Assembly (NCBI GenBank): GCA_965660165.1 | Contig: CBFHYU010000006.1 | Coordinates: forward strand, 1-64,000 | Direction of reading: 5' to 3' | Length of the DNA: 64,000 nt | DNA from: WTJO01 sp965660165 | Lineage (GTDB): Bacteria > Pseudomonadota > Alphaproteobacteria > Puniceispirillales > Puniceispirillaceae | Part shown: positions 26,586-35,220 of the stretch, in pieces | Numbering within the stretch: position 1 is the stretch's first letter | How the letters are laid out: the number at the start of each line of letters is the position of its first letter | Program-made: the position numbers and the translations under genes | The notes under the pieces: generated by a model | What the model saw: only the letters and a program-made list of their open reading frames with translations | Database searches by the model: none | What the model was told of the DNA's origin: nothing

Positions 26586-27787
26586 AGACTGACTTGCCGA
26601 TAGCAGATCACAAGGCCAGCGCTGCAAGAGATTACAGGCTGGTAGCCGTAATTGTAGCCTGTGGCGCTGTGAATTCGGTGAATGTGGCCAAGCTAGCCCC
26701 CACCATACAAACCTTGCAAAGCGACTTTGGGCTGTCTTTATCAGAGGTTGGATTGCTGGCCTCTTTGTTTTCAACGCTAATCGTGCTGATGGCATTGGCA
26801 GTTGCAAGCGCTATCCGTGCATTCGGGGCAAGACGGATGCTATTATTGTCGCTATCAGTTGCCGCTATTGGCAGTCTGATAAGCCTTGTTAGCCAGAATA
26901 TTGCAGGATTATTCATTGGCAGAATGATAGAAGGTGCTAGCCTTGTTACAGTGATGCTGACCGCACCAGCGATACTCTCAGAACATACTCATCTGATACG
27001 CAGAGGTGTGATTATGGGGATATGGGGCGGATTTATGCCACTTGGCAATTCGGTTGCGCTGATGTTTGCGCCTATTCTGCTTGATTTAGGATCGTGGCAA
27101 GCTGTCTGGCAAGCTGGGCTATGGGCAACCTTGTTAATGCTAGCACTGGCATTCTGGTATATCCCCAAAGACCATAACCACACCCCAAAAAAGCTTCAAT
27201 TCCATGTTATTTCACTCGCAATCCGCAATAAAGCGGCTGGAATTTTAGGGCTGGTTTTTGCGGCTCATTCACTTGTCTATCAGGCCTTGCTTCAGCTGAT
27301 GCCGGTATTTAACCAGTCCATAATTGGACTAAGCCTGTCATGGGCATCTTATTTTACGGTGATGTTTTGCCTACTAAATTTTGCAGGCAATATTATATCA
27401 GGACAATTATTACAGCGAAACTGGGCACCATCAAAGCTGGTCTTCTTAACTGGCTCAGCGCTAACAATGCTTTTGCTAGCAATGGTATGTACTGCATCCA
27501 TGCCAATATTTTTTGCGATTGCGCTATTGATGTTTGGCATTATCGCTGGCGGAAGCCCCCCTGTCTGTTTTTATGTTATCAGCAGACAAAAAACAGATAG
27601 TGGCAATATTCCAATGCTGATGGCGTGGATGTTCCAGATTCAGGGCTTTGGTATGTTGCTTGGGCCAGTTTATTTCACAATGGTGGTCGAACATTCTGCT
27701 AGCTGGATAATTGGCACAATTGCCCTTATTCCCTTTACCCTTGTGATGGCTCTGCTATCTCTTCCAATATCTGATGACGCTAGGTAA
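26582..27787 (+). CDS. MFS transporter, CynX/NimT-like
   Basis: A 401-residue permease with about twelve hydrophobic segments. It starts with TTG at 26582, overlapping the aldo/keto reductase stop (TTGA). VNVAKLAPTIQTLQSDFGLSLSEVGLLASLFS and the FIGRMIEGASLVTVM segment follow the pattern of CynX/NimT-type carriers. It probably imports or exports a substrate of the upstream catabolic genes. The MarR gene starts 48 bases later and may belong to the next unit. Confidence 0.82.
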   Translation: MKTDLPIADHKASAARDYRLVAVIVACGAVNSVNVAKLAPTIQTLQSDFGLSLSEVGLLASLFSTLIVLMALAVASAIRAFGARRMLLLSLSVAAIGSLISLVSQNIAGLFIGRMIEGASLVTVMLTAPAILSEHTHLIRRGVIMGIWGGFMPLGNSVALMFAPILLDLGSWQAVWQAGLWATLLMLALAFWYIPKDHNHTPKKLQFHVISLAIRNKAAGILGLVFAAHSLVYQALLQLMPVFNQSIIGLSLSWASYFTVMFCLLNFAGNIISGQLLQRNWAPSKLVFLTGSALTMLLLAMVCTASMPIFFAIALLMFGIIAGGSPPVCFYVISRQKTDSGNIPMLMAWMFQIQGFGMLLGPVYFTMVVEHSASWIIGTIALIPFTLVMALLSLPISDDAR

Positions 27788-27835
27788 ATAAAGTTTTGGC
27801 TTGCAAAGATTGAGGTAAGCTGTTTTGCTTCATAT

Positions 27836-28339
27836 ATGAATTATTCAGATATGCATAAAAACCCCTTTAATCAATCTTTGCCTATGATCATGCATGATGT
27901 GCTGGATAAGATTATGCCTGCTTATCGCCAGCTTTTTACCAGATTCGGTGTTACTGAACAGCAATGGCGTGTCTTGCGCGTATTATGGGAAGCTGGGTCT
28001 TTATCAAGCATTGAGATTAGCCGCAAAACATTACTGCCGCAAAATAGCCTTGTAGGGGTGTTAGAACGGCTTGAAAAAAAGGCGCTTATCCAGCGTGTAA
28101 GGTCAGTTCACGATAGGCGGCAGGTATGTGCAACCCTAACCTCATCTGGCAAGACGCTTGGCGCGGCCGTAATGCCAGAGCTGGCCATAATCCATGATGA
28201 GATAGATAGTCGTCTTACCCCAAATGAATGGCGCCAATTAACCCATCTTCTTCACAAAGCAAGCCAGCAAGATACTAGCCGCCCTAACTCAGAAGATGAA
28301 ACAGCCAACCCCTTGCGGCAGGAGAAGTCTCATGGATGA
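27836..28339 (+). CDS. MarR-family transcriptional regulator
   Basis: A 167-residue winged-helix regulator. GVTEQQWRVLRVLWEAGSLSSIEISRKTLLPQNSLVGVLERLEKKALIQR can be read as the DNA-binding domain (split here as GVTEQQWRVLRVLWEAG and the recognition-helix region), followed by SVHDRRQVCATLTSSG, the wing with its DxRxxxV-type Asp-Arg pair. The pattern resembles HpaR-type repressors of aromatic catabolism. Its end overlaps the HpaB-type hydroxylase gene by eight bases, which makes that gene the obvious target. The ligand is unknown; a hydroxylated aromatic acid is likely. Confidence 0.88.
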   Translation: MNYSDMHKNPFNQSLPMIMHDVLDKIMPAYRQLFTRFGVTEQQWRVLRVLWEAGSLSSIEISRKTLLPQNSLVGVLERLEKKALIQRVRSVHDRRQVCATLTSSGKTLGAAVMPELAIIHDEIDSRLTPNEWRQLTHLLHKASQQDTSRPNSEDETANPLRQEKSHG

Positions 28340-29825
28340 ATTTCGTATTACACGCCCTCATACCAAAAATGCAGGTATCAGATCAGCAGATGAGTATCTT
28401 GCTGGACTGCAAGATAACAGAGAGGTCTGGCATCAGGGCGAGCGCATTTCAGATGTCACTAGCCATCCAGCAATGGCACGTGGTGCAAAAACGCTTGCCA
28501 GTTTTCTTCAACGCCAACATGAGCCAGATTTGCAGGATAAAGTAACCTACCTTGATGATGATGGCGATAGATGTGCAATGGCCTTTCTGCCACCAAAATC
28601 AGCAGAGGATATTAAGCGACGCGGGGCGGCCTATTATGAATGGGCAACTTGGTCTCATGGGATGTTTGGCAGAACGCCCGATTATAAAAATGCGTCTTTG
28701 ATGAGCTTTGCCACCGCCAAAAGCTGGCTTGATCAAGGCACTGAGCGAGGTCGAGGCAACGCAGATTTTGCGGCTAATATGCAACATTATTATGATTATG
28801 TGCGCAAAAATGATTTGGTGTTAACCCATACGCTAGTGAACCCCCAAAAAAGCCATGAGGTTGCAAAAGAAGGCAAATATGACGATGAAATTGCCTTGCA
28901 TGTGGTCAAAGAAACAGATGCAGGTATTATCGTCAAAGGCGCGCGCCTATTAGCCACGTTAGGGCCTTTGGCAGATGAAATTGAGGTATTTCCCTCAACC
29001 TTGCTTAAAGGCAGTGCCGAGAATATTCCGTTTGCCTTTGCCTTTGCGCTACCTATCGCTGCACAAGGGCTGAAGCTAATTACAAGAGATAGCTATGATC
29101 ATGGCAAATCTCATTTTGATGCACCGCTAAGTAGCCGTTTTGAAGAGATGGATTCTGTGGTGATTTTCGATAATGTGCTTGTCCCGTGGGAACGGCTATT
29201 TATGTATCGTGAACCGCTATTATGCAATCAGGCCTTTGGCGCCACAAATGCAGTTGTGCATATGATGCATCAGGTCGCCTGTGGCAAGCTGGCAAAAGCA
29301 GAGTTTATGGTTGGTCTTATGACAGCGATTGCCCGCGCTTCTGGTAAGGATAAAGATTTAACAGTCAAGGGTATGATAGCTGAAGTAATGATGATGTGTG
29401 AGACTGTGCGTGCCTTGCTATTTAGCGCAGAAGCTCAGGCACATCCTGACCAATGGGGGCATTATATTCCGTATAGATGCCCAATTGATACAAGCCGCAA
29501 TCTGTTTCCAAAAATGTATCCGCGTATGGTCGAAATTTTGCAATTGCTTGGATCATCAAGCTTGATGGCCACCCCATCTGAAGCAGATTTTAGCAACCAG
29601 CTATCTGAAGATGTTGCCCGCTATTTTCAGCTCGCCAATGCTGATTCGAGAGATCGTGTTGCGCTGTTCCGTCTGGCACATGATGTTTGTATTAGCGGCT
29701 TTGGCAATCGTCAGGCGCTTTATGAGCGGTTTTTCTTTGGCCCCCCTGCCATTATGAATGCAGGCTATTATGACCTTTATGATAAGGAACCGTTGATAGA
29801 CCGAGTTACGTCTTTTCTGAAATAG
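28332..29825 (+). CDS. HpaB-family FADH2-dependent aromatic hydroxylase
   Basis: A 497-residue protein of the 4-hydroxyphenylacetate 3-monooxygenase large-subunit family. The start at 28332 follows AGGAGAAG and overlaps the MarR gene by eight bases; the frame extends 12 codons further but with no signal. Family blocks are RSADEYLAGLQDNREVW, NPQKSHEVAKEG, GARLLATLGPLADE, VIFDNVLVPWERLFMY and FFFGPPAIMNAGYYDLYD. The enzyme uses reduced FAD to hydroxylate phenols ortho; relatives (TftD, HadA) also remove halogens oxidatively. No HpaC-type flavin reductase is present nearby. It ends 20 bases inside the convergent lig-operon end. A phenolic acid substrate feeding protocatechuate is a plausible reading. 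Confidence 0.88.
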   Translation: MDEFRITRPHTKNAGIRSADEYLAGLQDNREVWHQGERISDVTSHPAMARGAKTLASFLQRQHEPDLQDKVTYLDDDGDRCAMAFLPPKSAEDIKRRGAAYYEWATWSHGMFGRTPDYKNASLMSFATAKSWLDQGTERGRGNADFAANMQHYYDYVRKNDLVLTHTLVNPQKSHEVAKEGKYDDEIALHVVKETDAGIIVKGARLLATLGPLADEIEVFPSTLLKGSAENIPFAFAFALPIAAQGLKLITRDSYDHGKSHFDAPLSSRFEEMDSVVIFDNVLVPWERLFMYREPLLCNQAFGATNAVVHMMHQVACGKLAKAEFMVGLMTAIARASGKDKDLTVKGMIAEVMMMCETVRALLFSAEAQAHPDQWGHYIPYRCPIDTSRNLFPKMYPRMVEILQLLGSSSLMATPSEADFSNQLSEDVARYFQLANADSRDRVALFRLAHDVCISGFGNRQALYERFFFGPPAIMNAGYYDLYDKEPLIDRVTSFLK

Positions 29826-30702
29826 CGCCGCTGGCTAGCCCCTCTCTGATGGCGGTAGCAAGCTGAACTCTATCTTGAGGTACATTACCATCAAACCTAC
29901 CCGAAAGCTCAAGGCTAGCAATTCTGGCTTGGCTATGTGCAATTGCAGTTGCCATATCATTTGGCATGCCTAATTCGGCTAATGTCTTTGCAACTTCCTG
30001 CATTTCTGCTGCTCGGCGTGCGCCATGCACTGCCACCCGTTCCATAACGTAATCTGCTAGACCAGCCATATCATCAATGCCTAGCGTGTTGCCAGCAGAC
30101 GCAAGAATCTCACTATCCAGCCCTCTCATTTGGGCAGCAGTGACACATTCACAGATAAGCGATTCAACCCCCTTGATCAGGATAGAGCGTAGCATTTTTA
30201 CCTCGCACGCATCCCCGACCCGATCTCCTTGCCAGTCAAAATTAAAATCAAGCCTGTGAAATATCGGCACTAGCCTATTTTTTTCAGCCCCTGCCAACAG
30301 CAATTTAGTGCGGTGTTTTGCAGGATAAATAGGTGCCATGATCGCCATATCAACATAGCCAACAGAATTCTGGCTAAACTGCGAAGCTGTTTTTTGTTTA
30401 GTGCCTGGCGAGACTGAATTGCCATCACAAAATAGATGGTCTGGCGTTAGATATGGCAATATCGACAAGGCAGCATCATATGATTGATCTGCTGTCACCA
30501 CGCTAATAATGATATCAGCCTCTTGCGCCAGCCTTTCAGGTGTGTCCACCAGCGTTACCATCTGAGCTTTTGCAGAATCAGCCGCTAAATAAGCATGGTC
30601 ATATCCATATATCTTAAGATGAAAGCTCTCGTATAAAGAGGCTGAGATTGCCCTACCTGCCTCGCCATATCCTAGCAATCCGATCCTGTCATTTGCCATC
30701 AT
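29806..30702 (-). CDS. DUF1932 NAD(P)-binding dehydrogenase
   Basis: A 298-residue protein with the beta-hydroxyacid dehydrogenase architecture: RIGLLGYGEAGRAIS (nucleotide loop Gly11-x-Gly-x2-Gly) and a C-terminal helical domain with MLRSILIKGVESLICE, the DUF1932 signature. Such genes are frequent in aromatic and lignin-type catabolic clusters, but their exact reaction is not defined. It is the last gene of the minus-strand lig operon, eight bases after the dienelactone hydrolase gene, and overlaps the end of the convergent HpaB gene by 20 bases. Start ATGATG; either Met is possible. Confidence 0.8.
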   Translation of the reverse strand: MMANDRIGLLGYGEAGRAISASLYESFHLKIYGYDHAYLAADSAKAQMVTLVDTPERLAQEADIIISVVTADQSYDAALSILPYLTPDHLFCDGNSVSPGTKQKTASQFSQNSVGYVDMAIMAPIYPAKHRTKLLLAGAEKNRLVPIFHRLDFNFDWQGDRVGDACEVKMLRSILIKGVESLICECVTAAQMRGLDSEILASAGNTLGIDDMAGLADYVMERVAVHGARRAAEMQEVAKTLAELGMPNDMATAIAHSQARIASLELSGRFDGNVPQDRVQLATAIREGLASGAISEKT

Positions 30703-30710
30703 GCACCTGA

Positions 30711-31370
30711 CTAATATCTATCCATAAATGAAGCTGTGCGCGTCATCGCCAGCTGTGCTGATGCCGCATCATACTGACCGCGATGGTCACAGTTAAAGCC
30801 ATGAGCCGCATCGTAAATATAGGTCTCAACCTCTGGCTGGGCAGCAATAAATGCATTTACGCCATCCATTGGAATTGAGCCATCTTGCTCGCCAAAATGG
30901 GCAAGCACAGGGCATTTTGGCGTGTTATCTTTCAAGGCTGGTAACTCTCCACCATAGTAGCTTACAGCCCCTGTTAGCCTGTCACTTTTACATGCCATCC
31001 GCCATGCCAGCGAGCCGCCCCAGCAAAATCCAACAACATAGCGCTTCATCTGTTCTGGCAATAATTCAAGCGTTGCGGCAATATCCTGCTCAGCAAAGCT
31101 ATCTACCTCATCTTTGATAGCGCGGCCTCTTGCAATGCCATCTGCGTCATAATCAAGCTGGATATTCTCACCTGCCCTGTCAAATAACGCAGGTGCAATT
31201 GTCAGCCAACCTTCAGCGGCAAATCTGTCAACTACCTCGCAAATATGGGTATTTAGCCCGAAAATTTCCTGAAGCAGAATGATGCCGCCCTTCACCTCGC
31301 CTTGTGGTTCTGCTTTTGCGGCAGAAAAGGTAAATCCGTCAGATGAAGGAAGATAAATAATATTCGCCAT
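30711..31370 (-). CDS. Dienelactone hydrolase family protein
   Basis: A 219-residue alpha/beta hydrolase with the DLH signature. The nucleophile elbow is GFCWGGS with Cys116, the QEIFGLN block has the regulatory Glu35, and the remaining triad residues are in GEQDGSIP (Asp) and AAHGFNCDH (His). DLH opens lactones such as dienelactone to maleylacetate. The protocatechuate 4,5 path has its own lactonase (LigI), so this may act on a lactone from a halogenated or methylated side substrate. It lies between ligJ and the DUF1932 gene in the same operon. Confidence 0.88.
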   Translation of the reverse strand: MANIIYLPSSDGFTFSAAKAEPQGEVKGGIILLQEIFGLNTHICEVVDRFAAEGWLTIAPALFDRAGENIQLDYDADGIARGRAIKDEVDSFAEQDIAATLELLPEQMKRYVVGFCWGGSLAWRMACKSDRLTGAVSYYGGELPALKDNTPKCPVLAHFGEQDGSIPMDGVNAFIAAQPEVETYIYDAAHGFNCDHRGQYDAASAQLAMTRTASFMDRY

Positions 31371-31423
31371 GATAATTAACGCTCCGTGTTCTAGCTAATA
31401 GTATCTGTTCCAGCCTTGCGATA

Positions 31424-32434
31424 TTAAAGGGACAGGCGGGAGAATACGGCTCTGCTATTATGCTCAAAAATATCCTGCTTTGCCTCAGAAGATAGCTTGC
31501 TGTTCTGGTCAATATAACGTTTTGTGTCGTCATAATAATGGCCTGAGCGCGGGTCTATACCCCGCACAGCGCCTATCATCTCGGATGCAAATAAAATATT
31601 CTTATGTGGGATAACCTCAAGCAGCATATCAATGCCGTGCTGATGATAAACGCATGTATCAAAATAAATATTATTCAGCACACGCTCATCTAAATCACCT
31701 AGCCCTTTATCTTGGGCTATGCCTCTGAACCTGCCCCAATGATACGGCACAGCGCCGCCGCCATGCGGAATGATAATTTTCAATTCAGGGAAATCTGTAA
31801 ACACGTCAGAGAATAACAAATGCACAAAAGCAGTAGTGTCAGCCCCCAAATAATAGCTTGACGTTGTATCGAGCGAATGATGACACGCACCTGATACATG
31901 AATCATAGCAGGCACATCTAGCTCGACCATCTTTTCATAAAATGGATACCAGTATCTATCCCCAAGCCGTGCATCTTTCCAGAAACCACCAGAAGGGTCT
32001 GGATTCAGATTACATCCAATAAACCCCATCTGATTAACACATCTGTCTAATTCAGCAATCGAGGTCTCAATCGCTGTTTCAGGGCTTTGAGGCAACTGGC
32101 AGACAGGCGCAAAATTATTCGGAAACAAATCACATACTCGTCTGATGAGGTCATTTTGATGTTCTGTCCATGCTTGAGAGGTGCTGGCATTGCCAACATG
32201 ATGCCCCATCCAGCTAGCACGTGGTGAAAATATAGTGAGGTCTGTTCCGCGTTCCTGTTGCAATTTCAGCTGGTTCTGCTCGATTGACAGCCTAATCTCA
32301 TCATCACTTAGTTTAATCTCGCCCTTTTCAAAAATATGCTCTGGATTGGTTTTCAGAATCTCCTTTTGCGCATTGCGATAGGCCTCAACCGCAGGCGGTG
32401 TAGTTGTGTAATGTCCATGACAGTCAATAATCAT
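31424..32434 (-). CDS. ligJ: 4-oxalomesaconate hydratase
   Basis: A 336-residue amidohydrolase-superfamily protein that matches LigJ: MIIDCHGHYTTTPPAVEAYR (His6 and His8 as metal ligands), TIFSPRASWMGHHVG, GCNLNPDPSGGFWKD, RYWYPFYEKMVELDVPAMIHVSG as two blocks, and IIPHGGGAVPYHWGRFRG. LigJ adds water to 4-oxalomesaconate to give 4-carboxy-4-hydroxy-2-oxoadipate. Its substrate comes from LigI/LigU upstream and its product goes to LigK, which sits 23 bases upstream in the same operon. Confidence in the specific function is high because the whole pathway is clustered. Confidence 0.92.
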   Translation of the reverse strand: MIIDCHGHYTTTPPAVEAYRNAQKEILKTNPEHIFEKGEIKLSDDEIRLSIEQNQLKLQQERGTDLTIFSPRASWMGHHVGNASTSQAWTEHQNDLIRRVCDLFPNNFAPVCQLPQSPETAIETSIAELDRCVNQMGFIGCNLNPDPSGGFWKDARLGDRYWYPFYEKMVELDVPAMIHVSGACHHSLDTTSSYYLGADTTAFVHLLFSDVFTDFPELKIIIPHGGGAVPYHWGRFRGIAQDKGLGDLDERVLNNIYFDTCVYHQHGIDMLLEVIPHKNILFASEMIGAVRGIDPRSGHYYDDTKRYIDQNSKLSSEAKQDIFEHNSRAVFSRLSL

Positions 32435-32457
32435 AGCGCTATCCTCATAATGAAAAA

Positions 32458-33186
32458 CTAGTCTCGGTTGCGTGTATCAATGCCGCCAAAACTGCCTAGT
32501 GCATCAAGGTCTTCGACATATTCTAGGCCTTCTTGTTCAAGCCGCCCGCGCATATTATACAAATCAAGCCCAAGCTCACCCTTTGCCATAAGCGCCCGCT
32601 TTTCTTCTTCATTTGCCAGTCTGGCTTCAGAGGCCGCTAGCACGCTTTCAGCATCACGGCGCGGCACAATCACAACCCCATCATCATCAGCAATAACCGC
32701 ATCACCTGGATAGACAAGCTGGCCAGCACAAACAACAGGTACATTCACAGCCCCAAGCGTGTTTTTCACAGTCCCCTTTGACGAGATAGCCCGTGACCAG
32801 ACAGGAAAAGACATATCCTGCAAATCAGCTACATCACGGACACCGCCATCAACCACCAGCCCTTTTACCCCTCGCGCCTGACATGAAGTTGCAAGCAAAT
32901 CACCAAAAAACCCATCTGTATTATCAGTGGTACAGCCCGCAATCAGCACATCACCTGGCTGACAAAGCTCTATTGCCACATGCACCATCCAGTTATCGCC
33001 TGGCTGGATAAGGATTGTGACGGCTGACCCGCCAATGCGCGCTTTTGGATAGATAGGCCGCATATATGGCTTCAACAGACCTGTGCGCCCTTGTGCTTCA
33101 TGCACAGTCGAAGTGCCAATTTCACCTAGTCGGCTGGCAATATCGTGATCTACACGTTTGATATTTTTTACCGCTACTGTCTTCAT
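32458..33186 (-). CDS. ligK: 4-carboxy-4-hydroxy-2-oxoadipate aldolase
   Basis: A 242-residue RraA-fold aldolase of the LigK type. VKGLVVDGGVRDVADLQ carries the Arg-Asp pair of the active site, with GDVLIAGCTTDNTDGFFGDLLATS before it and the PGDAVIADDDGVVIVPR block after. It splits 4-carboxy-4-hydroxy-2-oxoadipate into pyruvate and oxaloacetate, the last step of the pathway. The ATG at 33186 is preceded by AGGAG; a GTG one codon earlier is in frame. It lies between ligI and ligJ in the operon. Confidence 0.92.
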   Translation of the reverse strand: MKTVAVKNIKRVDHDIASRLGEIGTSTVHEAQGRTGLLKPYMRPIYPKARIGGSAVTILIQPGDNWMVHVAIELCQPGDVLIAGCTTDNTDGFFGDLLATSCQARGVKGLVVDGGVRDVADLQDMSFPVWSRAISSKGTVKNTLGAVNVPVVCAGQLVYPGDAVIADDDGVVIVPRRDAESVLAASEARLANEEEKRALMAKGELGLDLYNMRGRLEQEGLEYVEDLDALGSFGGIDTRNRD

Positions 33187-33211
33187 CACCTACTCCTGAT
33201 TATGGTTCATA

Positions 33212-34114
33212 TTATGCATCATTAAAACCGTATAGACGTGCTGGATTATCTACCAGAATTTTTCGCTGCAGTGTTTCATCGCGTGCCAGCAGAGGTACTA
33301 GATCAAGCAAATCACCATCATTCGGCATGAATGTTTTAATATTCGGATGTGGCCAGTCAGTCCCCCACAAGGTTCTGTCTGGTGCAATCTCAACCAGCTC
33401 CTGAGCATAGGGTATAGCATCATAAAATGGCGGGCCTGCAGCAGAAATGCGCTCTGAGCCGCAAATTTTCACCCACCAATTATCACGCTTAAGAAAAGAT
33501 TTTAGAATGTGAAATGCATGTTGATGCACCCCCTCAGAGGTCGGCACCCGCCCCATATGATCAACAATAATATCCATATCAAATTGCAAGAAAAACTCTT
33601 CAAAGCTGATAATATCTTCTGCATTTACATGAATAACCAGATGCCAGCCCAGCGGTTTGACGCGTTCTAACACCCGCTTCATCATATCCAGATCAGGCGT
33701 ACCCCCTAGATGGGTAACAAAATTAAATCTGATACCACGTACCCCGCCAGCATCCAAATCAGCAAATGCTTCATCGCTAAAACTATCATTGGCAATACAG
33801 ACACCGCGATAATGTTCAGGATTATGTTTCAGCGCATCCATCATTGCGCGGTTATCAGGGCCATGACAGCTAGCCTGCACAATTACAGCCCTGTCAATGC
33901 CAAGCAGGCTATGCAATGCCGCCAGCTTTTCCTTTGGTCCATCAGGTGGATGATAGGTTGAATTCGGATGATAGGGAAAGACCTCATGTGGGCCAAATAC
34001 ATGGCAATGTGCATCACATGCACCTGCAGGCGCTTTGAATATGGGTTTGCGTGTATCTGGTTCAGGCGGCATACAGCTTTTCATACCTGTAACAGGATGG
34101 GTATAGTCAGTCAT
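33212..34114 (-). CDS. ligI: 2-pyrone-4,6-dicarboxylate lactonase
   Basis: A 300-residue amidohydrolase-fold lactonase. APAGACDAHCHVFGPHEVFPY (His36 and His38), DRAVIVQASCHGPDN, VDHMGRVPTSEG and LWGTDWPHPNIK are the LigI signature blocks in order. It hydrolyses 2-pyrone-4,6-dicarboxylate to 4-oxalomesaconate. The ATG at 34114 overlaps the ligU stop (ATGA), so translation is coupled; the frame is open for six more codons upstream. Confidence 0.93.
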   Translation of the reverse strand: MTDYTHPVTGMKSCMPPEPDTRKPIFKAPAGACDAHCHVFGPHEVFPYHPNSTYHPPDGPKEKLAALHSLLGIDRAVIVQASCHGPDNRAMMDALKHNPEHYRGVCIANDSFSDEAFADLDAGGVRGIRFNFVTHLGGTPDLDMMKRVLERVKPLGWHLVIHVNAEDIISFEEFFLQFDMDIIVDHMGRVPTSEGVHQHAFHILKSFLKRDNWWVKICGSERISAAGPPFYDAIPYAQELVEIAPDRTLWGTDWPHPNIKTFMPNDGDLLDLVPLLARDETLQRKILVDNPARLYGFNDA

Positions 34115-35220
34115 TTCGTTTCTTTCTGCCATATTGATTGCGGGATAAACACCTCTCCCTTGCTGATAAGGCGGGTCGTTCGAAGCAAGCCAGCGCCTGT
34201 GATCACAATATCATCACCCTCAGCCATTGAGAGCTGCACATCAAAACTGCCTGTGGGGTGTTCAATGCGCATAAGCTTGTCTGTGCCCTCTGGAATCACT
34301 GCCAGATCATGCACTGCCCCATCTGGAAACAGGGCGGCCGTTGCAGCAGACACAGCGCCCAGAACACCTATCGCCTTATGACATTGTTTGGGAATAAAGG
34401 TACGCGTACAAAATGCGCCCCCATGCTGAGATTTTGAGATAAGACACATTTTAGGCACAGCCTTTGCAGACACATCCCCTAATCCCATCGCCTTTCCTGC
34501 GGCAAGCCTAATTATCTCAAGCCTTGCTTTCAATGCATCATTATTATTCAGCACATCTGGTGGCTCATATCCGCTTATTGATAAATCTTCAGCCCTAAGA
34601 CAGACAACAGGCATCCCATTATCAATGCAGGTAACCTGAACCCCGTCAAATTCGTCACGCACATTGCCAGTAGGCAATAACGCGCCTGTAGCAGAACCTT
34701 CAAGATCCTGATATTGGCATATTACAGGCGCAGCGCTTCCCATAACCCCGTCAATTTTTGCTGTCCCCTCATAGATAGGAAAACCATCTTCAACTGGAAA
34801 GCTTAGCCTGCATTGATTGCCGCTATTGGACATAAACACCGTTATCTCGGCAGTTTTGGCGCTTTTATCCAAAGCAGATAGCAAGCCTGATTCAATGCCA
34901 AATGCGCCTATTCCTGCCAGAATATTTCCGCAATTTGGCGTGTCATCAAGCCTGTCCTCCCCCACAATTGCCTGAATAAACAGATAGTCAAGATCACAGC
35001 CTTCACTATCCGATTTTCGCACAATCGCAATTTTTGAGGTAAGCGGGTCTGCACCACCAAGCCCATCTATCTGGCGTGGATCACCTTGCGCACCCATCAC
35101 CCATTTTAGCACATTATCACGAATCTCAGGGTCTGACGGCAGGTCATCTTCACGAAAATACACGCCTTTTGAGCTACCACCCCGCAATTGCATAAAGGGA
35201 ATTGCTGTCTGGTGCGTCAT
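34111..35220 (-). CDS. ligU: 4-oxalomesaconate tautomerase (PrpF family)
   Basis: A 369-residue PrpF-family isomerase. IPFMQLRGGSSKGVYFREDDLP is the family start, followed by QIDGLGGADPLTSKIAIV, DTPNCGNILAGIGAFGIE and a C-terminal ISKSQHGGAFCTRTFIPK stretch. LigU/GalD moves the double bond of 4-oxalomesaconate so that LigJ can hydrate it. It overlaps both ligC and ligI by four bases (ATGA). The annotation rests on both the family and the operon. Confidence 0.92.
   Translation of the reverse strand: MTHQTAIPFMQLRGGSSKGVYFREDDLPSDPEIRDNVLKWVMGAQGDPRQIDGLGGADPLTSKIAIVRKSDSEGCDLDYLFIQAIVGEDRLDDTPNCGNILAGIGAFGIESGLLSALDKSAKTAEITVFMSNSGNQCRLSFPVEDGFPIYEGTAKIDGVMGSAAPVICQYQDLEGSATGALLPTGNVRDEFDGVQVTCIDNGMPVVCLRAEDLSISGYEPPDVLNNNDALKARLEIIRLAAGKAMGLGDVSAKAVPKMCLISKSQHGGAFCTRTFIPKQCHKAIGVLGAVSAATAALFPDGAVHDLAVIPEGTDKLMRIEHPTGSFDVQLSMAEGDDIVITGAGLLRTTRLISKGEVFIPQSIWQKETK

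Noticed and set aside
28296..28331. Earlier ATG for the HpaB-type gene
   Set aside because: No ribosome site; the extension lies within the MarR gene, while AGGAGAAG is placed for the ATG at 28332.
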